This document shows positions 52,701 to 60,737 of a DNA stretch of 64,000 bases, piece after piece (the first letter of the stretch is position 1; each line of letters begins with the position of its first letter). The stretch comes from Owenia fusiformis (lineage: Eukaryota; Annelida; Polychaeta; Sabellida; Oweniidae). The stretch spans positions 7,013,730 through 7,077,729 of the forward strand of contig CAIIXF020000007.1 in NCBI GenBank assembly GCA_903813345.2. The letters are read 5' to 3'. The notes below the pieces were generated by a model. That model was not told the DNA's origin. It ran no database searches and saw only the letters and a program-made list of their open reading frames with translations. The position numbers were made by a program, and so were the translations under genes.

Positions 52701-55304
52701 CATGAAGTAACATAGCACAAGTGTTTACGTAAGAAGGTTAAGACATGAAAGAGAGAGCTAATTATGGTATGGCGATCGGTCAGTCAAGATACAAGATACA
52801 CAAAACAGTGCACTGGCTGATAATCATTTTGAGGGATCAAGACATCCTTCATTAAAAGGACTTCATTTATGACTTAATTCAAAAAGAAGTCCTTTGACCA
52901 AGGATGGATCAAGACATCCTATCAGTTTCTTGCTACTTGCAAAACAGTTGAGTGGCAGAGTCTAGAACATTAGAATGTAGATGAAGCTCTCTTTTAAATA
53001 AGCAAAATGAAACCATTGAAAAGCTAGTCTTGCTTCAAGACCCTGGGACCCCCCCCCCCATCTACTTTACGACCTTTCAGTAGATAGGGAAATGGAGTTC
53101 AAGGTCTTGGAGCAAGACTATTGAAAAGCTAGTCTTGCTTCAAGACCCTGGGACCTCCCCCCCCCTATCTACTTTACGACCTCTCAGTAGATAGGGGGAG
53201 TTCAAGGTCTTGGAGCAAGACTATTGAAAAGGGTACAGAACAGAAAGATGTGATGATTATCAGAATGGCTGATAATTAGTAGCTGATAATACTCTCTGGT
53301 CCAACATGATACCAGCATAGTCACCGGGGACTTGGGATTATAGCTTTTAATTAAAGGCATCCTCGCCTCTCTCGCTAATCACTTTGAAGTCAGGAATGTT
53401 AGAACAGCGCAACATTATATAGTCCTGCCTACAAGTCAGAAAAACACCACTAACTTTATCTCAAGTTGTAGGTAACACGTATTTAGTTTATATTATACAC
53501 AGATATGTGTTTCTGGTTTATATGCTGCAATTATTTTATAGCATCTTCATGTCGATATGCAGGATGCACCACTTTGCAGATTAAATGGGACACAAGGGGC
53601 TGATTTGACATAGACTTACATAGAACTCTACATAGACACTTTACATCTGCTTGGGGAATTGCAAAGCTGAGTCGGAGATGCAGGACTCTTCATCGAAACA
53701 TCGCGATTGTATATCTCATTCTGAAGATGGTACTCGACTGTAATACCCGCATCAACCAAAATACCTACTCAAGCTATCACACATTTCACATGTTTACCCG
53801 CAATCTAAAGGACATCATTTTATGTATTCTAGCATTTATCACTGAAAGGTACTATTAAAATGAATTGGACCTTCAACGTATGTGTGTGTTATTTGTAAAT
53901 TGTTAAAACTATTTTTAAGTTTTGTCACGTTTGACTATTTATTCCCAGTGATGAAGTATGTAGTGTATTCATTACTATATTAGTCCAGATGTCATGTACC
54001 TACACAACTAAGCAACCTTTAATATTTATAATGGTTCATTTGGTGCAATAATATTTTTAAATTGCAAGTATATTCATAAAAACTAGTCTTGCTTCAAGGC
54101 CCCTGGTTCCCCATTCTCTACTTCAATAACTGTTGTTTAAGTCAAAGGGGGGGGGGTGTCCAGGGTCTTGATACAAGACTTAAAATTGTACGAATTCACT
54201 TTAAATGAAACTGAGTCTACTAATATCGTTCGGTACCTGATTTGCAAATGAGTATTTTTCCTATTAGGATTGGTGTGCTTTGAAGTAAAGATAAAGAGGA
54301 GATTGTATGTATATTTATAGACATGAAGAACGATGTAGTCTTGTATCAAGCCCTTGTGTATTTTATTCCTTTGAAATCTGGTATGTAAATATAGTAGGAG
54401 TACCACGGGTACTTGATATTACAAGGCTAACTGGGGATCATTTGGCCATGAAGGGTAGTCTTGCATCAAGCCTGGTCCCTGATCAATTTTTTATTCCCAA
54501 ATACTAATATAAAGGACCATACCATTTCAATGTTCTGATTTAGGCATCTTTAAAAGAGAGTTTCATTTACATTTAATTTCGTCCCAGGGTCCCTTAGTGA
54601 TATATAACGTGTGTACGAGGATATTAGTATTGGGGTAAAAATGGCTTGATGCAAGACTTCACTCATCGCTTGATACAAGACTTCACTGAGTGAAGGGTAA
54701 TAAACAACAGTTCGCTCACCTGTCTCCAGAGTAGACCACTGAAGTCCGGGAAGGTGTTGGCGTATATGGCTGAGATTACGATGTGTAGGATAGAGAGTGC
54801 GAGGCATAGGGGCCCCAAAACCCATAGTTTCACAGGGAGCATTGCGTACATAAGGAACACGACGAATATCACGTTCCATACTCCTTCTGCGGGGCTGTAT
54901 TTTGTCTCGGAGTCGGGCCTATCACCAAAGTTGATCGGCAGAGCAACAATCACAAAACTAGCACATAAGAATAGGATCACATAACATAACACTCGCAGAT
55001 AGTTCTCTTTCATAAACCTTGTGTTGATAAACACAAAAAGCAAAATAAATATTGCACATTGAACGAAATAAAAGACAGCATCTACGGTGGCTGAGAGTGC
55101 ATGGACGAAATCCAAGACAGCAAGCACTGCTGAGAGAATAATAAAAAGAACCAAAAGGTACTGGACAGTGGATTTCTGAAGCTTGAAAATGTAGCGTTCG
55201 TAGAGTGCCTCGAGCTCCGGATCTGAGAAGTAATATTTCTGTGTGAGGGCGGCACAGCCTCTCCACCCCTTTGCATTTCTCTCCAGGTCCTCCGCTTCTT
55301 CCAT
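19718..55304 (-). CDS. ADCY1-like: Transmembrane adenylyl cyclase, ADCY1/rutabaga-like, 20 exons, 2031 aa
   Basis: Makes cAMP from ATP at the plasma membrane. Coding exons, high to low: 55304-54720, 32936-32787, 31481-31363, 31152-31041, 30518-30391, 30139-29981, 29296-29155, 28833-28645, 28304-28264, 27542-27404, 27104-26922, 26668-26573, 26182-25932, 25751-25631, 25205-25092, 24750-24604, 24150-24052, 23690-23573, 23320-23196, 22795-19718. All introns are GT-AG, phases agree, and the total is 2032 codons. The start is the first in-frame ATG after TGA at 55356-55358. Order: six TM helices (about 44-195), C1 cyclase (about 285-445), C1b, second TM set (about 600-800), C2 cyclase (about 850-1044), then a 987-residue low-complexity tail. 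C1 metal residues are D290 and D334. C2 has K906, D984 and N991, but K995 where Arg is usual. The N-terminus, C1b ([10 protein letters not shown]) and long tail favour ADCY1/rutabaga over other subtypes; the C2 core is divergent, so exact orthology is inferred. Confidence 0.93.
23196..25205 (-). CDS. ADCY1-like: Cyclase exons 15-19: C2 catalytic domain
   Basis: Exon 15 has [14 protein letters not shown]. Exon 16 has [15 protein letters not shown] and [15 protein letters not shown]. Exon 17 has [16 protein letters not shown] with the adenine-reading Lys (K906). Exon 18 has ANFTLRVG. Exon 19 has GPVTAGVAG, then [16 protein letters not shown] with D984, N991 and K995. The last of these is Arg in the well-studied mammalian enzymes (Arg1029). 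C2 differs from ADCY1 more than C1 or the membrane regions do. Confidence 0.92.
24190..24430. repeat. Intronic tandem repeat, ~59-bp unit, 4-5 copies
   Basis: Repeated word ACATGACTTTTGATAATGTA followed by a purine-rich AAGAGGAGATAAAAG segment. It lies wholly within cyclase intron 16. Confidence 0.8.
25480..25507. repeat. Perfect 10-bp hairpin in cyclase intron
   Basis: GTTATTCTTG and CAAGAATAAC flank an 8-base loop. Position is within intron 14. Confidence 0.7.
25631..28833 (-). CDS. ADCY1-like: Cyclase exons 8-14: C1b linker and second TM bundle
   Basis: Exon 8 (28833-28645) encodes C1b. [20 protein letters not shown] aligns with the ADCY1 calmodulin-binding stretch (LVQLMHCRKMFKAEIPFSNV) but has fewer basic residues. 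Exon 9 is a 41-base microexon, almost all Lys, Ser, Thr and Asn codons. Exon 10 carries NRVNKYLAQ, matching the TRVNRYI segment before TM7. Exons 11-14 carry the hydrophobic helices and end in [16 protein letters not shown], the conserved segment leading into C2. Confidence 0.9.
26222..26310. mobile_element. Short mariner-like MITE near a splice acceptor
   Basis: CTCCCCTCCAAAAGTTTGGC followed by AACTGGAA, with a partial inverted copy TTCCAGTTGTAAAACTTATGG at the far end. It lies in the cyclase intron about 40 bases before the exon 13 acceptor (26182). A related fragment is in intron 9 near 27799. Confidence 0.45.
28851..28915. repeat. Inverted repeat next to exon 8 acceptor
   Basis: ACCCAGAATTCA (28852-28863) and TGAATTCTGGGT (28904-28915) are perfect complements 40 bases apart, just upstream of the acceptor of cyclase exon 8. 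Confidence 0.7.
29155..32936 (-). CDS. ADCY1-like: Cyclase exons 2-7: last TM helix and C1 catalytic domain
   Basis: Exon 2 (32936-32787) carries TM6 and the signalling helix [13 protein letters not shown]. Exon 3 has [11 protein letters not shown]. Exon 4 has [10 protein letters not shown], with the first metal-binding Asp (D290). Exon 5 has [12 protein letters not shown], with the second (D334), 44 residues on as in other cyclases. Exon 6 has NLRVGVHTG and [14 protein letters not shown]. Exon 7 ends the domain with [18 protein letters not shown]. All C1 residues needed for two-metal catalysis are present. GDGYFC replaces the usual GDCYYC. Confidence 0.92.
31836..32786. repeat. Intron duplications beside cyclase exon 2
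   Basis: A ~85-bp segment (ATTAGTGCATGGACAGATAT on) at about 31838-31921 recurs at about 32643-32728. Another segment (TACACATAAGACTGTAGATA on) occurs at about 32580 and 32740, 160 bases apart. The second copy of the latter runs up to the donor of exon 2, so the donor's intronic sequence is itself duplicated. Confidence 0.75.
39909..39990 (+). repeat. Dispersed repeat (ATTCTGATTTATCAGAGTC family), copy 1
   Basis: Begins GCATTCTGATTTATCAGAGT and ends near GTAGGAACTGTGGAACTAAC. Other copies: 52290-52378 (inverted), 57056-57123 (left end altered) and 57378-57467. Well-preserved copies are about 85-90 bases and share a GGATAGTA...GTGGATCCCACAATG end. Confidence 0.6.
44868..45790. repeat. Region with inverted GACGTGTCGCAAAA ends
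   Basis: ATAGACGTGTCGCAAAA at the left and its near-complement TTTTGCGACACGTCATAG at the right bound about 920 bp. Inside, GTGGAGGACGAAAGG occurs twice (about 45448 and 45648). No coding frame. Possibly a small non-autonomous element. Confidence 0.45.
46033..46104 (-). tRNA. tRNA-Val (anticodon TAC), no intron
   Basis: Full cloverleaf: acceptor GGTTCCG/CGGAACC, D arm with A box TGGTGTAGTGG, anticodon stem TGTGC/GCACA around loop TTTACAC, 5-base variable loop, T stem GCGGG/CCCGC with B box GGTTCGATCCC. A run of five T follows within 10 bases as a Pol III terminator. It lies inside cyclase intron 1 on the same strand. The base after the acceptor stem is T, not the usual A. Confidence 0.92.
46960..47210. 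repeat. Tandem repeat, ~80-bp unit, about 3 copies
   Basis: Units share GCCTCTC, CATATGCNTGATTCATG, a GGGCCAAAG piece and GGTTTGCAGAGCCA. Copies are diverged. In the minus frame they encode look-alike peptides, which explains the similar short open frames there. Confidence 0.75.
48200..48262. mobile_element. 63-bp TA-flanked mini inverted repeat
   Basis: CAGGGCGGGCCAAAATTGTT and AACATTTTTTGGCCAACCCTG are imperfect inverted copies separated by a short loop, with TA on each side. Shape and flank fit a Tc1/mariner-derived MITE. Confidence 0.6.
49735..49945 (+). repeat. Tandem repeat, ~35/70-bp unit
   Basis: Recurring ATTCCATGATTGCAAA and GATTGCANACAGAA words in tandem. Continuous open frames on both strands follow from the repeat and are not taken as genes. 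Confidence 0.7.
51637..51691 (+). repeat. (GGGTA)n-type microsatellite
   Basis: About ten imperfect GGTAG units. It does not match the animal telomere repeat TTAGGG. Confidence 0.85.
52290..52378 (-). repeat. Dispersed repeat (ATTCTGATTTATCAGAGTC family), copy 2, inverted
   Basis: Reverse complement of the family described at 39909: ATTGTGAGATCCACAATCTC at the left and GAGACTGATAAATCAGAATG at the right. Confidence 0.6.
52474..52607 (+). repeat. ~130-bp dispersed repeat, copy 3
   Basis: Forward copy of the repeat at 11484 and 14200, with AACAAGGCATTAACATGCAA at the start, CGCCGAACGCCGAACACCG-like middle and GGTGTTGGTGACATAAAAAT at the end. It lies in cyclase intron 1. Confidence 0.7.
53026..53222. 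mobile_element. Two tandem ~93-bp hairpin elements with AGTCTTGCTTCAAG ends
   Basis: Copies 53026-53119 and 53131-53222 each begin AGTCTTGCTTCAAGACC and end GGTCTTGGAGCAAGACT, an imperfect inverted pair, with a C tract inside. A third hairpin of this type is at 54085-54180. The two copies are almost identical, so the duplication is recent. Confidence 0.75.
54085..54180. mobile_element. Hairpin element with AGTCTTGCTTCAAG ends, third copy
   Basis: Begins AGTCTTGCTTCAAGGCCCC, ends GGTCTTGATACAAGACT, with a G tract inside. Solo ends of the same type are scattered nearby (54338, 54454, 54640) and elsewhere (37115, 41337, 52166). Confidence 0.7.
54720..55304 (-). CDS. ADCY1-like: Cyclase exon 1: N-terminus and first TM bundle
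   Basis: Encodes residues 1-195. After a short acidic head comes [13 protein letters not shown], close to the CPELEALF segment preceding TM1 in ADCY1, then a series of hydrophobic helices ending in LLWRQ. The donor is CAG then GTGAGC. Exon 2 continues [15 protein letters not shown], which joins smoothly with the LWRxLxANxLLF segment of known cyclases. The ATG sits in GCGATGG, a good initiation context. Confidence 0.9.
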
Positions 55305-55358
55305 CGCTTTAATATCCAATAATCCGAGTTTTTTCTCAATTGTAATTATATCCGGTCA

Positions 55359-57370
55359 TGTCGGGAACTTGGAGTGTTTAAGCTACACGGTCATGATCAA
55401 TCGATGTGATTGTATGACTTTTGTTAACACAAAATGTAACATACAAATTCATCATAAAATGCACCGCTGATTCTGTAAGGCTGACCTTACTATTAAGCTC
55501 GATACCCATTTACTACCGCAGAGGTAAATGTCACACGAGATGCGAGTTGCCAATGTATCCTTCTTCAAACTCGTTGACTATCTATCTACTCCCATCTGAA
55601 CACACTGCACTGACTGATGTTTATGTTCCAGTTATTTCGGTCCGCAATGAAATGCATACTTTCCCTTGCGCCGCATCTTACACTATGTATATACATTTAT
55701 TCCCAGCATAGCTCCGCTGTAGCTTTAAGGCCACTAAAATGAATTATTGGTTATTGGTTTAATAAGCTCAACAACAGTCGGGATGATTTTTACTGCTATA
55801 TAGCATGCGTAAACTTTTCAATAAGTTAGTACCATGTACATGGTAAATAACCACAGTTGGAATAAGTTACATATTGGGCCTTGTTAACAGTATTCACACC
55901 TTTACATGTTCTAGCAATTAAGTCAAATGATAAGAGTGACATATGTATCAATTATTGTTATATGCAATCTACATGAGTGTTTGTGTTTGTAAATTTATTT
56001 GCTTGTTTATTTATGTGTTCCTGATAATATACGTCTATGGTATGGGTAACATGAAGATGAATCTTGCTCGATACGCAACATCAGACAGCATTACTCCGGA
56101 TCCCAGAGAACACTACAAATGAATCTCTTTTGAAAAACACTAAAATCAACCTCTTGAAGGGGTAAAGCACCTCATAATTTTACAGTTAACTTTCAGAATC
56201 GTTTTCCATGGTGGTATGCCCTGTGTATTCGTTTGATTTAGTTCTTAAAAGACTGCTTCATCAGATCATACCTAAACTGTAAACTCTGCAGGGTAACGGA
56301 GGGAAGTTTTTGTTTTGGAACAATTGAAACCATGCGAATCATGATTATTAGATTTAATGATCGTGAGAACGGATATAATGTCCAACTTAATCTTTAGTTT
56401 TGCAATGCATTGAAGGATAATGTTGGTGTAAGAAACGATTAGCGCAAGATTACAATTACTGAACCACAAACATTTGATCCGATTATATATGTAGCGTTTA
56501 GTAATTGATGGTTTTTACTATTTATATAAAGGCTGATATGATCTCAAATGGTTCAATTTACCTTTTTAGAGTGTTTTATTTTCAAGCATATATGTATCAG
56601 TTGCACAGTATGTAAATAATTTCATTATGTCATAATTATACATCTGTATTTATGTACTTTTCTACTTGTACGTTATTATGTCTATGTACGTTTTTTCTCT
56701 TCTTTTGTACACTTGCCCTTAAAGGGATTATTGGTACAATAAATAAATAACATAATTGCAACCAGGAAATCACTAAAAGTCAATCCAAACGTGTGTAACT
56801 TCTCCCGCGAACCCGATGGTAGTCGTTGTGCCCACAGGGTGTGTTGGGATTTGGCTTCATTTGATATCACTTAAGTGTCAAAGCCATGCCCATGGTTACA
56901 CAGTACCCCGAGCATGGTACCTGGAAATCAATTTGTGGTATCTCGCAAGTGGGTCAATATTTTTTATTTTATGGTAGGGATCTTCTTTGCAGTGTTAAGG
57001 GGAGACGTCAAGGGTAGTGAACATGAAAAGTATATTTTATCGTTAAAAATCCAACACTGATCTATTTGAGTCCCTCTTTATCAAGCTTGTTCCAAGGGAT
57101 AGTAGAGACTGGATCCCACGATGTTAAAAATCAGATTGGGAACAACGAGTGACATCTTTAAAATTACTATACAAATAAAACCGAATACCTATGTCACATT
57201 CTGATACTCATAGCATCTTTCTGTTCACCTGGGCTGAGAAGATTTGAGATGTCATGGTTTGACATGATGCCTATCGCAAATCATTAAAAGATTAAGCCTG
57301 TAAATGAAGTCTGGACAATTTCGAGCACGATGATCCGACTTTAAAAGAGGGCAGTAAATATTCAAAATAT
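55359..57370. other. Upstream region of the cyclase gene, no gene recognised
   Basis: The 5' UTR and promoter of the cyclase should begin here. No TATA box or other site can be assigned with confidence. Near 56720-56755 the string CCCTTAAAGGGATTATTGGT followed by ACAATAAATAAATAA resembles the 3' tail of an invertebrate retroelement; this is weak. Confidence 0.35.
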
Positions 57371-57377
57371 CAATAAA

Positions 57378-57467
57378 AGACATTCTGATTTATCAGAGTC
57401 CCTCTTTACCTAACGCTTTTGAGAGAACTATTCCAAAAGGATAGTAAAGGCTGTGGATCCCACAATG
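57378..57467 (+). repeat. Dispersed repeat (ATTCTGATTTATCAGAGTC family), copy 4
   Basis: Nearly complete copy ending CTGTGGATCCCACAATG ten bases before a tRNA-Val gene. A third, partial copy lies at 57056-57123. Confidence 0.6.
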
Positions 57468-57476
57468 AATAAAAAA

Positions 57477-57548
57477 GGTTCCGGCGGGGTTCGAACCCGC
57501 GACCCTGTGCGTGTAAAGCACATGTGATAACCACTACACCACGGAACC
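57477..57548 (-). tRNA. tRNA-Val (anticodon TAC), no intron
   Basis: Differs from the copy at 46033 by one base in the T loop (TTCGAAC against TTCGATC). Stems are complete, A and B boxes are intact, and six T follow directly as terminator. Confidence 0.93.
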
Positions 57549-58863
57549 ATGTTACCATACCGCGGTGTTATAGCACGACTTAGGACACCTCTGAAAACGA
57601 GATTAGACGACTACGATCACTGATTTATCCAATAAAATGGCCGCGATGGAACAGAAAACTAAGGTTGATGCAGTATTTTCTCCTACTGTGTATCAATGAA
57701 AGGATGAACGATTTTTGTAGACCTCGCATTCGGCGATTTTGAACGTATTCTTTGCAAATTGATGCCCGGGGATAACATGAAATAAGCGAAAAACTGTTGA
57801 GTTTGAAATTCAAAACTACACAAAATTTAGCAATTTGTTTATTTTTGTCGTAAGGGTATGGTCTAAATTGCCTAATGACATCGGGGTATATAGATGTAAC
57901 CTACATACGATCATAAAAAGCCAATTGAGCATTGGAAACCACCTAATATGTTCTACTTAAGCGATAATATTGTATTTTTAATTTGCGGTTACGCCAAAAA
58001 TTGATTGACGGTTACGCAAACCTCGTTCAAATATGTATCCCAGATTCATTGTTATTAATTTTGTCATATTCATCAGTACTTGATGCTAATTCTTCTTTTG
58101 CCTCTTCATTGCTATCTTTTTTACTTAAATTAATTTCATTAATAAAGCAAAACACAATTTTTTCCTTGCCCTATAGAGGCTCAAACAAGAGCGTCTCTTG
58201 CGAGTCCTGAAAACAAATATAAGCAATTCAATATTCCATTTCTTACCCATTATAACAATTCAAGGAAAGAGGCTATCAGAACTAGCAACCTTAACTTGAA
58301 AGATGTACATGCACGTAACCGTCCGCTAAATATCTAATGTATATCTAATACAATACGTTACCGTCCATATAATTCATACGTAGTCGTCTAACGACATTGC
58401 GTTTAAAACCTTATTATTTACAATATGACCACGTTCCTGTTCTGGATTTGTCATGTTATGACTTGTTTATACACAGTTTACTTACTGTTAATAGTTTGAG
58501 TGGCTCTGAGGCACAAATACTGAGAAATCACGAGAATGGACTAAAAAATATGAACTTGGACATCTCAGTCGGTAAGTTTACAGCTTATATTCCGCTTCTA
58601 GTAAACCAACTGGCAGATTTGACCCGGTCTTTATAACCATCCATATATACGTCACCGGATGGAACTAGTTAAAAAGGAAATCTTATCTGAGAATCTTGCC
58701 TACAGGCGAGAAAGAGGGCATGCTGTCTTTCCCATCCGCCATTTTTTGTTATCGTTACTGCAAAATTTTGCAAATCGCCTTGACGTAACCGTCATGCTAT
58801 AACTCCGTGTATATACAACACTTTATATTGAAATGATACAAAAATGTCATTTCTAGTTTTCCT

Positions 58864-58963
58864 TGCCGAAACCCGCGATTGAATTAGGGACCTTTAGATT
58901 CCTGGTAGATCAAGGATTGTTCACCACTTCAGTCTAACGCTCTCCCAACTGAGCTATTTCGGC
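58864..58963 (-). pseudogene. tRNA-Phe (GAA) copy 1, intron-containing, damaged T arm
   Basis: Same layout as the intact copies, but the T arm reads CCCTAATTCAATCGCGG, breaking stem pairs and the B box. Probably inactive. Confidence 0.65.
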
Positions 58964-59030
58964 GATGACTGTAACATAACATTGAGTACCATTCTTATTT
59001 AGAGAATGCTAGTTGATTTTTGTAAAAAGA

Positions 59031-59102
59031 GGTTCCGGCGGGGCTCGTCCCCGCGACCCTGTGCGTGTTAAGCACATGTGATAACCACTACACCACCGAA
59101 CC
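59031..59102 (-). pseudogene. tRNA-Val (AAC) copy 1, degenerate
   Basis: Acceptor stem has a G-G clash (GGTTCGG against CGGAACC) and the T loop is GACGAGC instead of TTCGAGC, spoiling the B box. Confidence 0.65.
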
Positions 59103-59197
59103 TTCTTGGACTCGGATGAGTATTAATGATTTTTAATATTCTATATTGCCATATATTACTATGGCAAAATGAACCCCCAATAATTTTATTAAGAAGA

Positions 59198-59230
59198 GCT
59201 TTCGGCGGGGGTCGGACCCGTGACCCCGGG
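59198..59230 (-). pseudogene. tRNA 3'-half fragment
   Basis: Carries only variable loop, T arm and 3' acceptor strand. Better copies at 59604-59636, 60037-60069 and 60470-60502 read GGGGTCACGGGTTCGAGCCC then CGCCGAAAGC. No matching 5' half lies upstream. The T arm is nearly that of the neighbouring tRNA-Val genes, so a truncated Val relative is the likely origin. Confidence 0.7.
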
Positions 59231-59268
59231 TGTGCGTTTTTAGCAAAAATGTCATTTCTAGTTTTCAT

Positions 59269-59368
59269 TGCCAAAACCCGGGATAGAACCAGGGACCTTT
59301 AGATTCCTGGTAGATCAAGGATTGTTCACCACTTCAGTCTAACGCTCTCCCAACTGGGCTATTTCGGC
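59269..59368 (-). tRNA. tRNA-Phe (GAA) copy 2, intron-containing
   Basis: Cloverleaf with 27-base intron after position 37. One acceptor pair is a G-T wobble, and the D stem has C for T (AGCCCAGTTGGG). Activity is less certain than for copies 3-5. Confidence 0.7.
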
Positions 59369-59435
59369 GATGACTGATGACGTATCATTGATGCCATTGT
59401 GACTTATTGAATGCTAGTTGATTTTTGTAAAAAGA

Positions 59436-59507
59436 GGTTCCGGCGGGGCTCGAACACGCGACCCTGTGCCTGTTAAGCACATGTGATAACCACTACACCA
59501 CGGAACC
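59436..59507 (-). tRNA. tRNA-Val (AAC) copy 2
   Basis: Complete except for one T-stem mismatch (GCGTG against CCCGC) and an altered base 38 in the anticodon loop. May be a weak or inactive copy. Confidence 0.65.
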
Positions 59508-59700
59508 TTCTTGGAATAGAACTGACTATTAATGCATTTTAATATACTATACAGCCATATATTACAATGGCAAAATGAACCCCCAATGATTTTCTTAAGA
59601 AGAGCTTTCGGCGGGGCTCGAACCCGTGACCCCGGGAAAGTGCAATTTTAGCAAAACAGTATCATTAGAATGATACAAAAATGTCATTTCTGGTTTTCCT

Positions 59701-59800
59701 TGCCGAAACCCGGGATTGAACCAGGGACCTTTAGATTCCTGGTAGATCAAGGATTGTTCACCACTTCAGTCTAACGCTCTCCCAACTGAGCTATTTCGGC
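59701..59800 (-). tRNA. tRNA-Phe (GAA) copy 3, intron-containing, intact
   Basis: Acceptor GCCGAAA/TTTCGGC with discriminator A, A box TAGCTCAGTTG, anticodon loop CTGAAG-intron-A, B box GGTTCAATCCC, T stem intact. A 27-base intron (TGGTGAACAATCC...CCAGGA) interrupts the canonical site between positions 37 and 38; its ends can pair TGGT with ACCA. The mature sequence matches animal tRNA-Phe. Confidence 0.93.
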
Positions 59801-59868
59801 GATGCCTGTTGACTTATCATTGAGTGCCATTGTGACTTAGAGAATGCTAGTTGATTTTTGTAAAAAAA

Positions 59869-59940
59869 GGTTCCGGCGGGGCTCGAACCCGCGACCCTGT
59901 GCGTGTTAAGCACATGTGATAACCACTACACCACGGAACC
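59869..59940 (-). tRNA. tRNA-Val (AAC) copy 3, intact
   Basis: All stems pair; anticodon loop TTAACAC gives AAC. T-run terminator directly downstream. Discriminator position is T. Confidence 0.93.
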
Positions 59941-60133
59941 TTCTTGGAACAGAACTGACTATTAATGCATTTTAATATACTATACAGCCATATATTACAA
60001 TGGCAAAATGAACCCCCAATGATTTTCTTAAGAAGAGCTTTCGGCGGGGCTCGAACCCGTGACCCCGGGAAAGTGCAATTTTAGCAAAACAGTATCATTA
60101 GAATGATACAAAAATGTCATTTCTAGTTTTCCT

Positions 60134-60233
60134 TGCCGAAACCCGGGATTGAACCAGGGACCTTTAGATTCCTGGTAGATCAAGGACTGTTCACCACTTC
60201 AGTCTAACGCTCTCCCAACTGAGCTATTTCGGC
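60134..60233 (-). tRNA. tRNA-Phe (GAA) copy 4, intron-containing, intact
   Basis: Mature part identical to copy 3; the intron differs by one base. Same intron position and length (27). Confidence 0.93.
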
Positions 60234-60301
60234 GATGACTGATGACGTATCATTGAGTGCCATTGTGACTGAGAGAATGCTAGTTGATTTTTGTAAAAAA
60301 A

Positions 60302-60373
60302 GGTTCCGGCGGGGCTCGAACCCACGACCCTGTGCGTGTTAAGCACATGTGATAACCACTACACCACGGAACC
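60302..60373 (-). tRNA. tRNA-Val (AAC) copy 4
   Basis: As copy 3 except one T-stem pair becomes a G-T wobble (GTGGG). Boxes and terminator are intact. Confidence 0.9.
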
Positions 60374-60566
60374 TTCTTGGAACAGAACTGACTATTAATG
60401 CATTTTAATATACTATACAGCCATATATTACAATGGCAAAATGAACCCCCAATGATTTTCTTAAGAAGAGCTTTCGGCGGGGCTCGAACCTGTGACCCCG
60501 GGAAAGTGCAATTTTAGCAAAACAGTATCATTAGAATGATACAAAAATGTCATTTCTAGTTTTCCT

Positions 60567-60666
60567 TGCCGAAACCCGGGATTGAACCAGGGACCTTTAG
60601 ATTCCTGGTAGATCAAGGATTGTTCACCACTTCAGTCTAACGCTCTCCCAACTGAGCTATTTCGGC
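60567..60666 (-). tRNA. tRNA-Phe (GAA) copy 5, intron-containing, intact
   Basis: Identical to copy 3 across exon and intron as read by eye. It is the outermost gene of the array, 72 bases below the stop codon of the next protein gene. Confidence 0.93.
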
Positions 60667-60737
60667 GATGACTGATGTCCTAACATTGTGCTCATTTTCA
60701 ACTTTGGGAATGCATTGGTTTTTAGTCTTCCCATAAA

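Larger units (their letters stand above)
32937..54719 (-). other. Cyclase intron 1, 21.8 kb, without a recognised nested protein gene
   Basis: Short open frames here lack family resemblance and splice support. Contents I can name are a tRNA-Val gene, several tandem repeats, copies of dispersed repeat families and G/C homopolymer runs, each listed separately. A long first intron often carries regulatory sites, but I see none that can be named. Confidence 0.6.
58864..60666 (-). repeat. Tandem tRNA array, ~433-bp unit, over four units
   Basis: Each unit holds an intron-containing tRNA-Phe, a tRNA-Val(AAC) and a 3' half of a tRNA. Phe genes start at 58864, 59269, 59701, 60134 and 60567 (low ends), spacing 405, 432, 433 and 433. 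The right-hand units are almost identical and the leftmost is most diverged, including likely pseudogenes, as expected for array edges escaping homogenisation. Confidence 0.93.

Noticed and set aside
55305-55319. Earlier cyclase start five codons upstream
   Set aside because: That codon is TTG, not ATG. The ATG at 55304 is the first after an in-frame stop and has good context.
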